Assembly (NCBI GenBank): GCA_934130355.1
Contig: CAKOXV010000007.1
Location: forward strand, 1 to 64,000
From: an uncultured Clostridia bacterium
Lineage (GTDB): Bacteria > Bacillota > Clostridia > TANB77 > CAG-508
Direction of reading: 5' to 3'
DNA: 64,000 nucleotides
Below, piece by piece: positions 1 to 9,872 of the stretch. Position numbers and translations under genes: made by a program. The notes below the pieces were generated by a model. The model was not told the origin of the DNA. It searched no databases and was given only the letters and a program-made list of their open reading frames with translations. Each line of letters begins with the position of its first letter. Position 1 is the stretch's first letter.

Positions 1-230
1 TATTGAGAAATGTTTTTAAGACATGTAAAAAGTATTTGGTACATATTCAGAATTCTGTTTTTGAAGGAGAATTATTAGAATCACAGGCTATTAAGTTGAA
101 AGCTGAATTGGATAAGTATATCAGAGAGAGTAAGGATAGTGTAATTTTGTTTAAGAGTAGAAATCAACGTTGGATGGAAAAAGAGTTTCTTGGTATGATT
201 GAAGATGATAAAACAGATAATTTTTTATAA
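1..230 (+). CDS. cas2: CRISPR-associated endonuclease Cas2 (C-terminal part)
   Basis: This is the last 75 or so residues of Cas2, cut by the left edge of the window, so the apparent TTG start is not real. Cas2 forms the core of the Cas1-Cas2 complex that inserts new spacers. The segment FKTCKKYLVHIQNSVFEGEL is the characteristic Cas2 block, followed by a long helix and a strand (DSVILF) as in the family ferredoxin fold. The catalytic N-terminal aspartate lies outside the window. The gene ends 190 bases before the first repeat and points into the array, the usual cas2-leader-array order. Other cas genes should lie to the left. Confidence 0.9.
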   Translation, partial: LRNVFKTCKKYLVHIQNSVFEGELLESQAIKLKAELDKYIRESKDSVILFKSRNQRWMEKEFLGMIEDDKTDNFL

Positions 231-420
231 ATTTGAAAAAAATCTGTCGACCTATAATATTGAAAAATCATATGGCCTTTGACAGATTCTGAAAGTCGGA
301 AAAATAAAGGGCTTTGAAGGACACAAATAGATTTTCGATGAAATTTGTGTTATTATGATATGAGATGGACAGAGTTTTAATATGAAACGTTGTAATTTTA
401 GCGCTTCAATAAAGCCGTGT
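231..420 (+). promoter_or_regulatory. CRISPR leader
   Basis: This AT-rich stretch without a gene lies between the cas2 stop and the first repeat, where new spacers are added and the array promoter should lie. It contains an inverted pair AATCTGTC (about 240) and GACAGATT (about 281). The array decays at its far end, which independently places the leader on this side. I could not fix one clear promoter. Confidence 0.6.
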
Positions 421-3400
421 GTATTAATTTAAATATATTAGAATGTAATAGGCATATCACTACACATGAAAATAGGTTCACTATGTGTATTAATTTAAAT
501 ATATTAGAATGTAAATGCTATTGTATTTTTATTTGATTATTTTTTGACTTGGTATTAATTTAAATATATTAGAATGTAAATCTAATTGAACTATCTGATT
601 TTGATATTAGATTATTATGTATTAATTTAAATATATTAGAATGTAAATTTAAACCACCTCAAGTGATACTGGCGTTACTTTAGCGTATTAATTTAAATAT
701 ATTAGAATGTAAATACGGTATTTGAAAAAGCAACGGGATTTGAAAAAATAAGTATTAATTTAAATATATTAGAATGTAAATAACTCCAGAGCTTTCAAGT
801 GAAATAGATTTACCAGGTATTAATTTAAATATATTAGAATGTAAATCGACAAAGAGTTAGTGCAATGAAATCAATTTCAAGTATTAATTTAAATATATTA
901 GAATGTAAATTTTACAGTTTCTGCAGCTGCTTCAATGACTCAAAGTATTAATTTAAATATATTAGAATGTAAATTTTATTTGTAGTGTAGGTATTTTATT
1001 TTTCTTAAGGGTATTAATTTAAATATATTAGAATGTAAATAAAGACGTAGTTGGAGTTATAATGGATAGAAAGTGGGTATTAATTTAAATATATTAGAAT
1101 GTAAATACATGTGCATGGTCAAGTGATGCTTTCACAAATTGGGTATTAATTTAAATATATTAGAATGTAAATTTTTACAATAATTTTATGTTTTATCCAT
1201 TTTTACCTCGTATTAATTTAAATATATTAGAATGTAAATTCTCCCTGTTTTCCCGTATACGTATATAAACCAAAGTATTAATTTAAATATATTAGAATGT
1301 AAATTCATTTATTTTATTAAGTAAAAAAGCTTTATTCAGGTATTAATTTAAATATATTAGAATGTAAATCGTCAAAGAGTTTCTAAATTAAAAAATGTAT
1401 CAAAGTATTAATTTAAATATATTAGAATGTAAATGTATGATTTTGTACTGAATAAAGATTGTAAGGTTTATGTATTAATTTAAATATATTAGAATGTAAA
1501 TTAAGGACAAGTTCCACCTACCCATTCACCATTCTTGGTATTAATTTAAATATATTAGAATGTAAATGTAACTCGCTGCGCTCGTTGCTAACGCGTTCGT
1601 AAGGTATTAATTTAAATATATTAGAATGTAAATGAACATCTGTATTAATGTTTTTACAAATCCCAAATCGTATTAATTTAAATATATTAGAATGTAAATA
1701 AAATAGTATGTGGTTATATAATATTAATGGAAGCTGGTATTAATTTAAATATATTAGAATGTAAATATTTACAATAAAATGTTTGACGCATTAGAAAATT
1801 GGTATTAATTTAAATATATTAGAATGTAAATGAAATCGTTGCTTTTGATATTAAATGATTATTAGGTATTAATTTAAATATATTAGAATGTAAATTAATT
1901 ATTATCAAAATTTTGTAAATTTAAAGTTCGTATTAATTTAAATATATTAGAATGTAAATGAATTTAATAGTTATGTAATTAGAGTTGATTATTAGGTATT
2001 AATTTAAATATATTAGAATGTAAATTTTTGAACTGCAAATAATATTGCAAACATTGTTTTGTATTAATTTAAATATATTAGAATGTAAATATATAAAAAC
2101 TTTAAATTTTTATGTGAATATCTTTCGTATTAATTTAAATATATTAGAATGTAAATGCATAAACATTTGCAGTATTTATAATAAAAGATTTGTATTAATT
2201 TAAATATATTAGAATGTAAATACAGTATTCGAAAAAGCAATTGGATTTGAAAAAATAAGTATTAATTTAAATATATTAGAATGTAAATGAAACAGATACA
2301 GCTAAAAAAGCAACAGTTGATTTGGTATTAATTTAAATATATTAGAATGTAAATTATATTAAAACGTTTTCTTTATTTGTTAGTGGTATGTATTAATTTA
2401 AATATATTAGAATGTAAATACGCTGCAGACTAATTTTAGTAAGGGTAATTTGCGAAGTATTAATTTAAATATATTAGAATGTAAATATCTAAATTATATT
2501 GCTTATAATCACAATCACCCAAGTATTAATTTAAATATATTAGAATGTAAATTTTATAAATCATATATTTTATGTAACAAGTGTTTTCGGTATTAATTTA
2601 AATATATTAGAATGTAAATAAGATTTAGTTATAGCTATACCTTTTACTAACAGAGTATTAATTTAAATATATTAGAATGTAAATTTAATCTTAAAATCTT
2701 ATTACGAAATTTAGTATAAGTATTAATTTAAATATATTAGAATGTAAATACATTTGTTGAACGTGAACACGTTAATGATGATACAGTATTAATTTAAATA
2801 TATTAGAATGTAAATTTTACTAACAAATCTTTTATTATTAATTCTTCAAAGTATTAATTTAAATATATTAGAATGTAAATTAAATTGGCTGCAGATAATG
2901 CAGTTGTAATTGAAGTGTATTAATTTAAATATATTAGAATGTAAATCAGTATTTGAAAAAGCGACTGGATTTGAAAAAATAAGTATTAATTTAAATATAT
3001 TAGAATGTAAATCTTTGCATTATAACCGTCATTTATTTTATTTAGCAAGTATTAATTTAAATATATTAGAATGTAAATGCATAAAGATGGTCTTGTCTAT
3101 CTGCACCAATTGGTATTAATTTAAATATATTAGAATGTAAATACAACAGAATATTCTGAACAAGCAAGTTGATAAGGTATTAATTTAAATATATTAGAAT
3201 GTAAATATGACAACCGAAGTTTGGATAAGAAGAATGCAAACAGGTATTAATTTAAATACATTAGAATGTAAATGTTTTATAGGAGCAAATAAAAGTCGCA
3301 AATCATAGGGTATTAATTTAAGTATATTAGAATGTAAAAGCTGCAATTTGTTATGACAAAGTACCATCATTAAAGTATTAATTAAATATATTAGAATGTA

Positions 3401-3555
3401 AATTTATTTTCTAATATCACAGCCATTATTGCTGTTTGCCTTAATTTAATAATATATGAAAAATATTAATTTAAATATACTAGAATGTAAATATATATTT
3501 CCAAACTTGTGTTACTGCCGCAGCAATATTAATCTAAATATATTAGAACCAAAAT
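421..3555 (+). CRISPR. CRISPR array, about 48 repeats, type I-B-like
   Basis: The 30-base repeat begins GTATTAATTT and ends GAATGTAAAT and recurs about every 66 bases. I count 48 units, with starts from 421, 487, 552, 619 and 685 through 3310, 3375, 3463 and 3526. Spacers are 34-37 bases. The ATGTAAAT end matches the 8-base crRNA handle of clostridial type I-B repeats, and the adjacent cas2 fits. The first repeat reads GAATGTAATA, best explained by loss of one A. Repeats 2-43 look uniform, while those from 3244 on carry substitutions or deletions, and a 59-base gap before 3463 holds what looks like a ruined repeat. The last unit, at 3526, loses its 3' end. Spacers at 715, 2222 and 2947 are related to each other. 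Confidence 0.98.
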
Positions 3556-3721
3556 TCAAAAATTTAATCAACATCAAACTTTAACTCCAATACTATGCAA
3601 TCACAAAAATCCAACTAATGTAATTTCACAAAACCACAGCAAAAATAAACAATATAGCAGGAATAAAAGCAAAAAAAGTGAATAAAAATAAACGAACAAG
3701 AAAAGGAAAAAAGGAGAAAAA

Positions 3722-5290
3722 ATGATAAACATAGATAGTAAAACTGTAGCAGTAGAAAGCTCAGAAGAATTAAAAGAAACATTAGAAGGAAACAACGAAA
3801 TAGAAACAATTTATCTAGCTGAAGACATAACACTAGCAAGGGGAATCAGTATATTAGCATCAAAGAAAACAATAACAATAGATGGGTTATATCCAACAGA
3901 CGGAACAGGAAAAATACACACATATACAGACATGAACAGTGCAGGAAACGGTGACACTATAGGAGTAAGAACAGCGAGTTCAATAAACATAACAGTACAA
4001 AATTTAAATGTAATAGGAAGAAATTATTATGGGCTCATTTATGTAGCAGAAGGAACAGCATTTCAAAATGTAGTTGTTACATATAAAAATTTAACATACA
4101 AAGGGCCACAAATAACATATCATCCAAGTGGTTTATCAATTTATCAAGACTTAGACATTACAATTGAAAACTCAACTGCAGCTGTGGCAAATGAAGTGGC
4201 AGAAACATATCAGCTTCAAATAGGTGGAAAAACAAAAATCAATCATAATTCAACAGGAAATTCTACATTTTGGTTTAGAGGCTCAGCAAACTTGCCATAT
4301 TTAGAAATTTTGGAAGGGGCTGAAGTATCAATCACAACAACAAGAGATGTAATATATACCACAAATTATGTGAAAATATTGGTTGATAAGAAAGCTAATT
4401 TCACAATAGACACTAAATATGGATTTTTCCGAGATAATGGACATCAAGCTTCTAGCATATTAGTAGATGAAGAAAGTCTGTTTTCTGTTACTCAAACACA
4501 AACAAATGGTGGGTATGCAATGATATCTTGTAGAGAAAACTTTACAGTAAATGAAAAAGCAACACTTTTACTAAAAGCTGATTTTTTTACAACATCACCA
4601 TTAATTAGATTCACCACAAGTTCGGCAAAATTTGATATTACAAATCCTCAAAGTGTAATTTTGTATAATAAAACAGGTTTATGCTTTACCTTTCAAAACA
4701 CAACAACAGTTAATATAACAACAGGAAGAATTGATTACTGGCTAACATCTCCGGCATTGAGTGATACTGGAGAGATAACTGAAGATGCATTATATTCTTG
4801 GAGTAAATCAACACAAAATAATATTGCTATTAATGCAACAGTAACAAATTCAAATACAACAATAAATTCAAATAATTTGACTAGTGAGGAAATTGCTAAA
4901 TTACCAAGCCTTGATTTATTAAAACTTCAGACTGTTAAAACATTAAGATTGATGCCATTTGGAAATTTAGAGTTGCAAAATGCACCAACTAAAATCGAAT
5001 TTCAAAGACAAATTCTTCAAACAGATCCAGTAATCTTAGGGAGAAAAGATGAAATAATGACAGTAACAGTGCTAGATTCGAGGGTTTTAAATAGTGAATG
5101 GTATTTGTATGCTTATGTAGATACACCTTTAATGACAAGTGATGAGAGATATTCTTTGCCAGAATCTCTGATTTTTATAGGTGATGACAATAATATTGAA
5201 ACATTAAGCAAAGAACTAACATTAGTATATACGGGAGAACGGAAATGGAGGCAAAACAAAAACAACTACAATAACATGGCAACAGAATAA
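3722..5290 (+). CDS. Surface protein with pectate-lyase-like beta-helix, frameshifted at its end
   Basis: The 522-residue reading frame is rich in Thr, Asn, Ser and Ile, with short hydrophobic strands such as SINITVQNLNVIG and KTITIDGL. This pattern matches the right-handed beta-helix or pectate-lyase-like adhesive domains of Firmicutes surface proteins. The start has a good ribosome site (AAAGGAG). There is no signal peptide, membrane segment or LPXTG motif. The last 20 or so residues after VYTG are basic and unlike the rest. The next frame, read from about 5238, continues with NGNGGKTKTTTITW and ends at 5381, so one extra base near 5235-5240 probably broke the gene. The function is probably adhesion or a surface structure. 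The exact role is unknown. Confidence 0.65.
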   Translation: MINIDSKTVAVESSEELKETLEGNNEIETIYLAEDITLARGISILASKKTITIDGLYPTDGTGKIHTYTDMNSAGNGDTIGVRTASSINITVQNLNVIGRNYYGLIYVAEGTAFQNVVVTYKNLTYKGPQITYHPSGLSIYQDLDITIENSTAAVANEVAETYQLQIGGKTKINHNSTGNSTFWFRGSANLPYLEILEGAEVSITTTRDVIYTTNYVKILVDKKANFTIDTKYGFFRDNGHQASSILVDEESLFSVTQTQTNGGYAMISCRENFTVNEKATLLLKADFFTTSPLIRFTTSSAKFDITNPQSVILYNKTGLCFTFQNTTTVNITTGRIDYWLTSPALSDTGEITEDALYSWSKSTQNNIAINATVTNSNTTINSNNLTSEEIAKLPSLDLLKLQTVKTLRLMPFGNLELQNAPTKIEFQRQILQTDPVILGRKDEIMTVTVLDSRVLNSEWYLYAYVDTPLMTSDERYSLPESLIFIGDDNNIETLSKELTLVYTGERKWRQNKNNYNNMATE

Positions 5291-5381
5291 AGGGATATTG
5301 TTTAAAGTTATTGAACCATTATATAATGGTGAAACATATATAACAAAAATCCAGTGGATTTTATCAACAGAAAAATTATAA
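5291..5381 (+). pseudogene. Displaced C-terminal end of the frameshifted surface protein
   Basis: In the frame one base later than the upstream gene, the sequence reads TITWQQNKGILFKVIEPLYN and ends ILSTEKL at a TAA at 5379-5381. It has no start codon of its own. The Thr-rich composition continues that of the gene before it, so this is the original end of that protein after a one-base shift. Confidence 0.6.
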
Positions 5382-5385
5382 AATA

Positions 5386-5430
5386 AAAGCTCAATTAGAA
5401 TATTTTAAATTCTAATTGGGCTTTTGCTTT
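5386..5430 (+). terminator. Rho-independent terminator
   Basis: The arm GCTCAATTAGAAT and its near-complement ATTCTAATTGGGC form a stem followed by CTTTTGCTTTT, just after the shifted stop at 5381. Its position supports 5381 as the original gene end. Confidence 0.8.
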
Positions 5431-5547
5431 TAACAACAACAGCAATCGTGAAAATGCTTGCATTTGTTATAAGTGACAACAGTGTTACTTAAAAAATAAC
5501 AGTTGCAAATTCGAAGAATTGCTGTATTTTCTAATTTATACCAATAA

Positions 5548-5934
5548 TTATGATTTTTTCTGCACTTGAAACGTAATTTCAACACTTTCACCAACTGGAA
5601 TTGTTTCTAATTTAACACTTAAAACTCCTGTTGTAGGATCATAAGTGTATTCCTTAGTAGTTTCGCCTTCTTTTACAGAATCGGCTACTAAAGTTATTAG
5701 ACTTGGTTCTAGAGTATCTGTTATTGTTGGAGCTTCAAAAGGTTTTTCTGCATTGTTTGTAACAGTAATTGTATACGTTAAATATCCACTTGCCCAGTTT
5801 TGTTTGTCAGCAGTTTTAACAATTGTTAATCCAGAGATTAATGAAGTTATAACAGCTTCTGAACTAAGAGCTGTAGCAATAGAATCATAAGTTCCAGTTA
5901 TAGTAGCAATATTACTTAATTTAATGTCTGCCAT
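5548..5934 (-). CDS. Small DUF11-type (conserved repeat domain) protein
   Basis: The product has 128 residues. The segment LTYTITVTNNAEKPFEAPTI followed by DTLEPSLITLV is a DUF11 domain, an Ig-like fold common in surface proteins. The ATG at 5934 follows AGGAGG at a good distance. A GTG nine codons' worth of sequence earlier overlaps that site and is not the start. There is no signal peptide, membrane helix or sorting signal, which is odd for this family. The gene converges on the beta-helix gene at 3722, which also lacks a signal, so the two may use an unrecognised export route or act together. The family is fairly sure, the role unknown. Confidence 0.65.
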   Translation of the reverse strand: MADIKLSNIATITGTYDSIATALSSEAVITSLISGLTIVKTADKQNWASGYLTYTITVTNNAEKPFEAPTITDTLEPSLITLVADSVKEGETTKEYTYDPTTGVLSVKLETIPVGESVEITFQVQKKS

Positions 5935-6011
5935 ACTTAACTGCACCTCCTTACTTTAAGATATGAAAATTGTTGAAAAATGTAATATCTTATTTTTATA
6001 AAATTAAGATA

Positions 6012-6926
6012 TTAAGAATTATAATACATACCTTGCCATAAGTTTTGTTCACAAAGCAATTTGTCTAATCCATTAATAAACCACTTTTTATGAGAATTCC
6101 AATCAGGAGCAACAAGTAAATCTTTGGGAGCATCACCTGAAATTCTATGAATAATAATATTTGGACTAATATGTGTCAAAACGTAAGCAACACAATCTAA
6201 ATAGTAATCTAAATCAATAGGAACATATTTTCCATCACGGAACATTTTAGCTAAAACGGTATTTTCTACAACATAAGTAGAATGAATTTTAAGACCTTGA
6301 ATATTATGCAAATTTATAAACTTTACAGTATTCGTAAGATCTTCGAAACTTTCGTCCGGTAATCCTATCATGATATGAACAACAGTATCTATATTGTATT
6401 TGTTAAGTAAAGAAACAGCAGACGAAAATTGTTCATTTGAATAGCCTCTGTTTATAAGTTTACCAGTAGTGGGATTAGAAGTTTGGAGACCAAGTTCAAC
6501 CCAAACATAATATTTTTCAGTATAAGTTTTTAATAATTTGCAAACTTCTTCATTAATGCAATCAGGACGAGTTGCAACAGCTAATGCAACAATTCTATCA
6601 TCAATTAAAGCTGAGTCATATTTTTTCTTTAATACATCAATTGGAGCGTAAGTGTTAGTGTAATTCTGAAAATAAGCAATAAATTTATTTGCACGTTCAG
6701 CTTTATAACTTTTAAAATAATTTTTTACTTGTGTTGAAATATCTGGGACACAATTAATATGGTCACCAGACCCACGCTCACTGCAAAAAATACAACCATT
6801 TTTACCAATTGAGCCATCTCTGTTGGGACAAGTAAAACCTCCATCAATGCAGATTTTTAGAGTTCGCTCGCCAAATTTATCTTTCAAATATTTATTTAAA
6901 TGTTTATATCTTTCTATATTTTCCAT
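6012..6926 (-). CDS. yhcC: Radical SAM protein, YhcC family (TIGR01212)
   Basis: The 304-residue length is usual for the YhcC family. The cysteines that bind the [4Fe-4S] cluster lie in CPNRDGSIGKNGCIFC near residues 33-48, the long-spaced pattern of this Elp3-related family. ELGLQTSN and the HIMIGLPDES segment are SAM-barrel features. The enzyme should reductively cleave S-adenosylmethionine, but its substrate is not established here; Elp3-like relatives act on tRNA. It stands alone, facing left, with a TATAAT-like element about 20 bases upstream of the ATG. Confidence 0.88.
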   Translation of the reverse strand: MENIERYKHLNKYLKDKFGERTLKICIDGGFTCPNRDGSIGKNGCIFCSERGSGDHINCVPDISTQVKNYFKSYKAERANKFIAYFQNYTNTYAPIDVLKKKYDSALIDDRIVALAVATRPDCINEEVCKLLKTYTEKYYVWVELGLQTSNPTTGKLINRGYSNEQFSSAVSLLNKYNIDTVVHIMIGLPDESFEDLTNTVKFINLHNIQGLKIHSTYVVENTVLAKMFRDGKYVPIDLDYYLDCVAYVLTHISPNIIIHRISGDAPKDLLVAPDWNSHKKWFINGLDKLLCEQNLWQGMYYNS

Positions 6927-7028
6927 AATAGTATAATTATAGCATAAAATCTTGAAAATTAAAACAAAATATAATATAGTTATTATCAGAAGAAAAAATT
7001 GTAAATTAAGAAAGGAATGAGATTATAT

Positions 7029-7568
7029 ATGAAAATATTAATAATATCAGACATACATGGTTCAAGTTATTATGCTCAAAAAATAAAAGAAATTGAAGAA
7101 AGGGAGAAACCTGAACAAATAATATTGCTAGGAGATTTATATTATCATGGACCAAGAAATGAATTAACACAAGAATATGCTCCGATGAAAGTGGCAGGAA
7201 TACTAAATGATTATGTGGGAAAAATTAGAACAGTTAGAGGAAACTGTGATGCAGAAGTAGATGAAATGATTTCAGATTTCAAATTTGAACAAAATATTGA
7301 AATGCAAGTGAATGGAAAAAATGTATTTTTTACACATGGTCATGTTTATAATAAAGACAACTTGCCAAATAAAAAAATTGATATAATGTTTTATGGACAT
7401 TATCATACAGGATTTATAGAAGAAGAAAATGGAATAATATTTGCTAATCCAGGTTCAATATCATTACCAAAAAATAATACAGAACATAGTTATATAATTT
7501 TTGATGAAAATAAAATTGTCTTAAAAGATGTTGATGGAAAAATTTTGCAAGAAAAAAATATAAACTAA
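7029..7568 (+). CDS. yfcE: Metallophosphoesterase, YfcE family
   Basis: The 179-residue calcineurin-like phosphoesterase shows metal-binding motifs in order: DIHG at the N-terminus, LGDLYYHG, RGNCD, FTHGH and FYGHYHTG. YfcE proteins hydrolyse phosphodiesters with manganese; the natural substrate is uncertain. The ATG at 7029 gives the normal family start MKILIISD and lies about 10 bases after AAAGGA. The ATG at 7017 would sit on the ribosome site. It is divergent from yhcC and followed by the J-domain gene. Confidence 0.88.
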   Translation: MKILIISDIHGSSYYAQKIKEIEEREKPEQIILLGDLYYHGPRNELTQEYAPMKVAGILNDYVGKIRTVRGNCDAEVDEMISDFKFEQNIEMQVNGKNVFFTHGHVYNKDNLPNKKIDIMFYGHYHTGFIEEENGIIFANPGSISLPKNNTEHSYIIFDENKIVLKDVDGKILQEKNIN

Positions 7569-7630
7569 TATCCTTTTAAATTTATAAGTTTAATGTTATA
7601 ATTTGCTTAAATGGAAATGGAGATAAAAGT

Positions 7631-8275
7631 ATGAAAAATTATTATGAAATATTAGAGGTAGATAAAAATGCATCACAAGAAGTAATTGAAAAAGCATATA
7701 AAGCACTTGCAAAAAAATATCACCCAGACTTGCAGCAAGGAACTCAAAAACAAGAATATGCAGAAAAAATGAAAATAATAAATCAAGCATATGATGTTTT
7801 ATCAGATTCACTTAAAAGAGAAAAATACAATCAAGAATTAGAATATGAGCAACAAAAAGAACAAACAATAAGCCAAGAAGAACGTGATAGAATAATGCAA
7901 GAAAATTATGTTTTGAAGCAACAAATAAATAAGATGAATAATAATTTTACAAACAAAAATAATCGACAACTAGATGAAGGAACAATAATAAATATGAGCA
8001 GAATTCTAGAACAACAAATAAGAAATGCCCAAGAACGAGCATATCATGACGCATATGTTGAAGACATGAGAAGTAGAGGATATAAAATAAAGTATAAACA
8101 TGATATGAAATATTACTTGAAATTACTTTTAATTATAGTAATAACAATTTTTGTATTTTTTCTAATCTATCAAATTCCAGTAGTAAAGAAGTTTTTTACG
8201 AATTTGTATAACGAAAATATTATATTTCAAGCAATTGTAAATGTTTTTAAAAATACATTTTCAAAAACTCTATAA
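7631..8275 (+). CDS. Membrane-anchored J-domain protein
   Basis: Residues 1-65 form a J domain: [12 protein letters not shown], then helix II and the HPD loop (YHPDLQ), which stimulates DnaK ATPase. A Gln/Asn-rich, probably coiled middle follows. Near the C-terminus [16 protein letters not shown] is a single membrane helix. It lacks the Gly/Phe region and zinc fingers of true DnaJ, so it is a type III J protein, likely bringing DnaK to the membrane. The SDR gene follows 21 bases later, probably in the same transcript. Confidence 0.85.
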   Translation: MKNYYEILEVDKNASQEVIEKAYKALAKKYHPDLQQGTQKQEYAEKMKIINQAYDVLSDSLKREKYNQELEYEQQKEQTISQEERDRIMQENYVLKQQINKMNNNFTNKNNRQLDEGTIINMSRILEQQIRNAQERAYHDAYVEDMRSRGYKIKYKHDMKYYLKLLLIIVITIFVFFLIYQIPVVKKFFTNLYNENIIFQAIVNVFKNTFSKTL

Positions 8276-8296
8276 AATAGTGAGGTGAATTAAAAA

Positions 8297-9043
8297 ATGA
8301 AAGCACTAATTACAGGAGCATCTTCAGGAATTGGAAGAGATATGGCAAGAGAACTAAGTAAAAAAGGATTTGATTTAGTTCTTGTTGCAAGAGCTGAAGA
8401 TAAGTTAAATGAAGTTAAAGCAGAATTAAAAACAAATGTGGAGACTTTATGTATGGATGTATCTAATGTGGAAAATTGCAAGAAAATACATGAACAATAC
8501 AAAGATATAGATATACTTATAAATAATGCAGGATTTGGAGATTGTGGATATTTTACAGAGACAAATTTAGATAAAGAAATTTCAATGATAAACACTAATA
8601 TAGTAGCATATCACACATTGACAAAATTATATTTGCAAGACATGAAACAGAAAAATAAAGGAATAATTTTAAATGTAGCATCAATTGCAGGATTTATGCC
8701 AGGACCTTTAATGGCAACATATTATGCAACTAAAAATTATGTAGTAAGACTTTCAGAAGCAATAAGGGAAGAACTAAGAAGAAAAAAATCAAAGGTACAA
8801 ATAAGTATTTTGTGTCCTGGACCAGTTGATACGAATTTCAATAAAGTTGCAGATGTAGAATTTTCACTAAAAGGCTTATCAAGTGAATATGTAGCAAAAT
8901 ATGCAATAGACCAAATGCTAAAAGGAAAATTCTATATAGTACCAGGATGGAAAATAAAATTAGCTAAAATAGGCGCAAAAATTGCACCAACAAATCTAGT
9001 AGCCAAAATTAGTTATAACATGCAAAAAAGAAAAATCAGATAA
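8297..9043 (+). CDS. Short-chain dehydrogenase/reductase
   Basis: A 248-residue classical SDR. The nucleotide-binding TGASSGIG is at residues 7-14, NNAG near 82-85, the catalytic Ser in NVASIAGF near 131, and YYATKNY supplies Tyr and Lys. It should oxidise or reduce a carbonyl using NAD(P)(H). The C-terminal portion resembles the DltE/YqjQ-like subgroup, which hints at a lipid or cell-envelope substrate but does not prove it. It lies in a run with the J-domain gene before it and a lipoprotein-like gene after it. Confidence 0.85.
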   Translation: MKALITGASSGIGRDMARELSKKGFDLVLVARAEDKLNEVKAELKTNVETLCMDVSNVENCKKIHEQYKDIDILINNAGFGDCGYFTETNLDKEISMINTNIVAYHTLTKLYLQDMKQKNKGIILNVASIAGFMPGPLMATYYATKNYVVRLSEAIREELRRKKSKVQISILCPGPVDTNFNKVADVEFSLKGLSSEYVAKYAIDQMLKGKFYIVPGWKIKLAKIGAKIAPTNLVAKISYNMQKRKIR

Positions 9044-9071
9044 ATTTTTAGAATTTTGTAAAGGGGAAAAA

Positions 9072-9869
9072 ATGAAAAGTAAAAAAATAATGATAGCATG
9101 TATATCTTTTATTTTAATTGGAATTATTATTATAGGAATAATTGTTGTAAAGGAAGTATCAAAAAAAGACATAGACCTTAATAGTAGTAATTATTTTATT
9201 TTGTATGATGGAATTGAGATTTTACCAACTCCAGGAGTACAAAGTTTATCTGCAATGGAATTAACAAAAGAAAATATAAATAAATATAGTACAACATATT
9301 ATAATTATGAAAATGGAAAAGAACAGGGAGTTACCCAAGGAAAATTTGAAAATGAAACTTATGAGGGAACAGCACAAGTAGAAAATGTAAAGAAAATAGC
9401 AACATCCAAAGAATATAATATAATTCCAAGGAAATATGAAAATATAATGGAAATACCAGAAGAAATAAAGAAAAGCTTAAAATATACTTCACTAGAGATG
9501 CAAGCAATAGATTTAGACGGAGATGGAAAAAAAGAATATGTAGTTTGCTATAATTTAAATTATACTTCAGGAGAAACAGAAGATAGGCAACCAGTTGCTT
9601 CATCAGGAATCATACTATTAGATTCTAATTATCAAAAAATTGCAGATTTGATAACATTAGAAGAGGGATTTTGGTCAGGAAGAAAAAAAGAAAACAATAA
9701 AATCTTTTTGAAAACAAGTGATGTTGAATATTTAGATATTGATAAAGATGGAATCATGGAAATAGTTATAAATATACCACAATATGAAGGAACATCAATA
9801 AGTATTGTAAAATATAATAATGGAAAAATAGATGGTGAAACAGGAATTAAAGCAAGTGTTTTACCATAA
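9072..9869 (+). CDS. Membrane-anchored exported protein with Asp-rich metal-binding loops
   Basis: The 265-residue protein begins with a positively charged stretch and one strong membrane helix, and is otherwise extracellular. Two Asp-rich loops, DLDGDGKKEYVV and DIDKDGIMEIVI, match the calcium loops of FG-GAP/VCBS repeats. This suggests a small beta-propeller-like binding domain. There is no lipobox cysteine and no catalytic motif. It closes the run starting at 7631 and is followed by a strong terminator. The specific function is unknown. Confidence 0.6.
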   Translation: MKSKKIMIACISFILIGIIIIGIIVVKEVSKKDIDLNSSNYFILYDGIEILPTPGVQSLSAMELTKENINKYSTTYYNYENGKEQGVTQGKFENETYEGTAQVENVKKIATSKEYNIIPRKYENIMEIPEEIKKSLKYTSLEMQAIDLDGDGKKEYVVCYNLNYTSGETEDRQPVASSGIILLDSNYQKIADLITLEEGFWSGRKKENNKIFLKTSDVEYLDIDKDGIMEIVINIPQYEGTSISIVKYNNGKIDGETGIKASVLP

Positions 9870-9872
9870 GAG

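Noticed and set aside
2910..3119. 69-residue frame inside the CRISPR array
   Set aside because: It reads through repeats, as shown by the recurring SINLNILECK segment. It is a by-product of the array.
3601..3839. Two Phe/Leu-rich minus-strand frames
   Set aside because: They are the complement of the Lys/Glu-rich start of the gene at 3722. Such hydrophobic frames occur opposite most genes here.
3722..5381. Programmed ribosomal frameshift at the end of the beta-helix gene
   Set aside because: I see no slippery heptamer or downstream pseudoknot at the shift. A simple one-base insertion is the simpler reading.
5645..5890. 81-residue plus-strand frame opposite the DUF11 gene
   Set aside because: The minus strand has the family match and a strong ribosome site.
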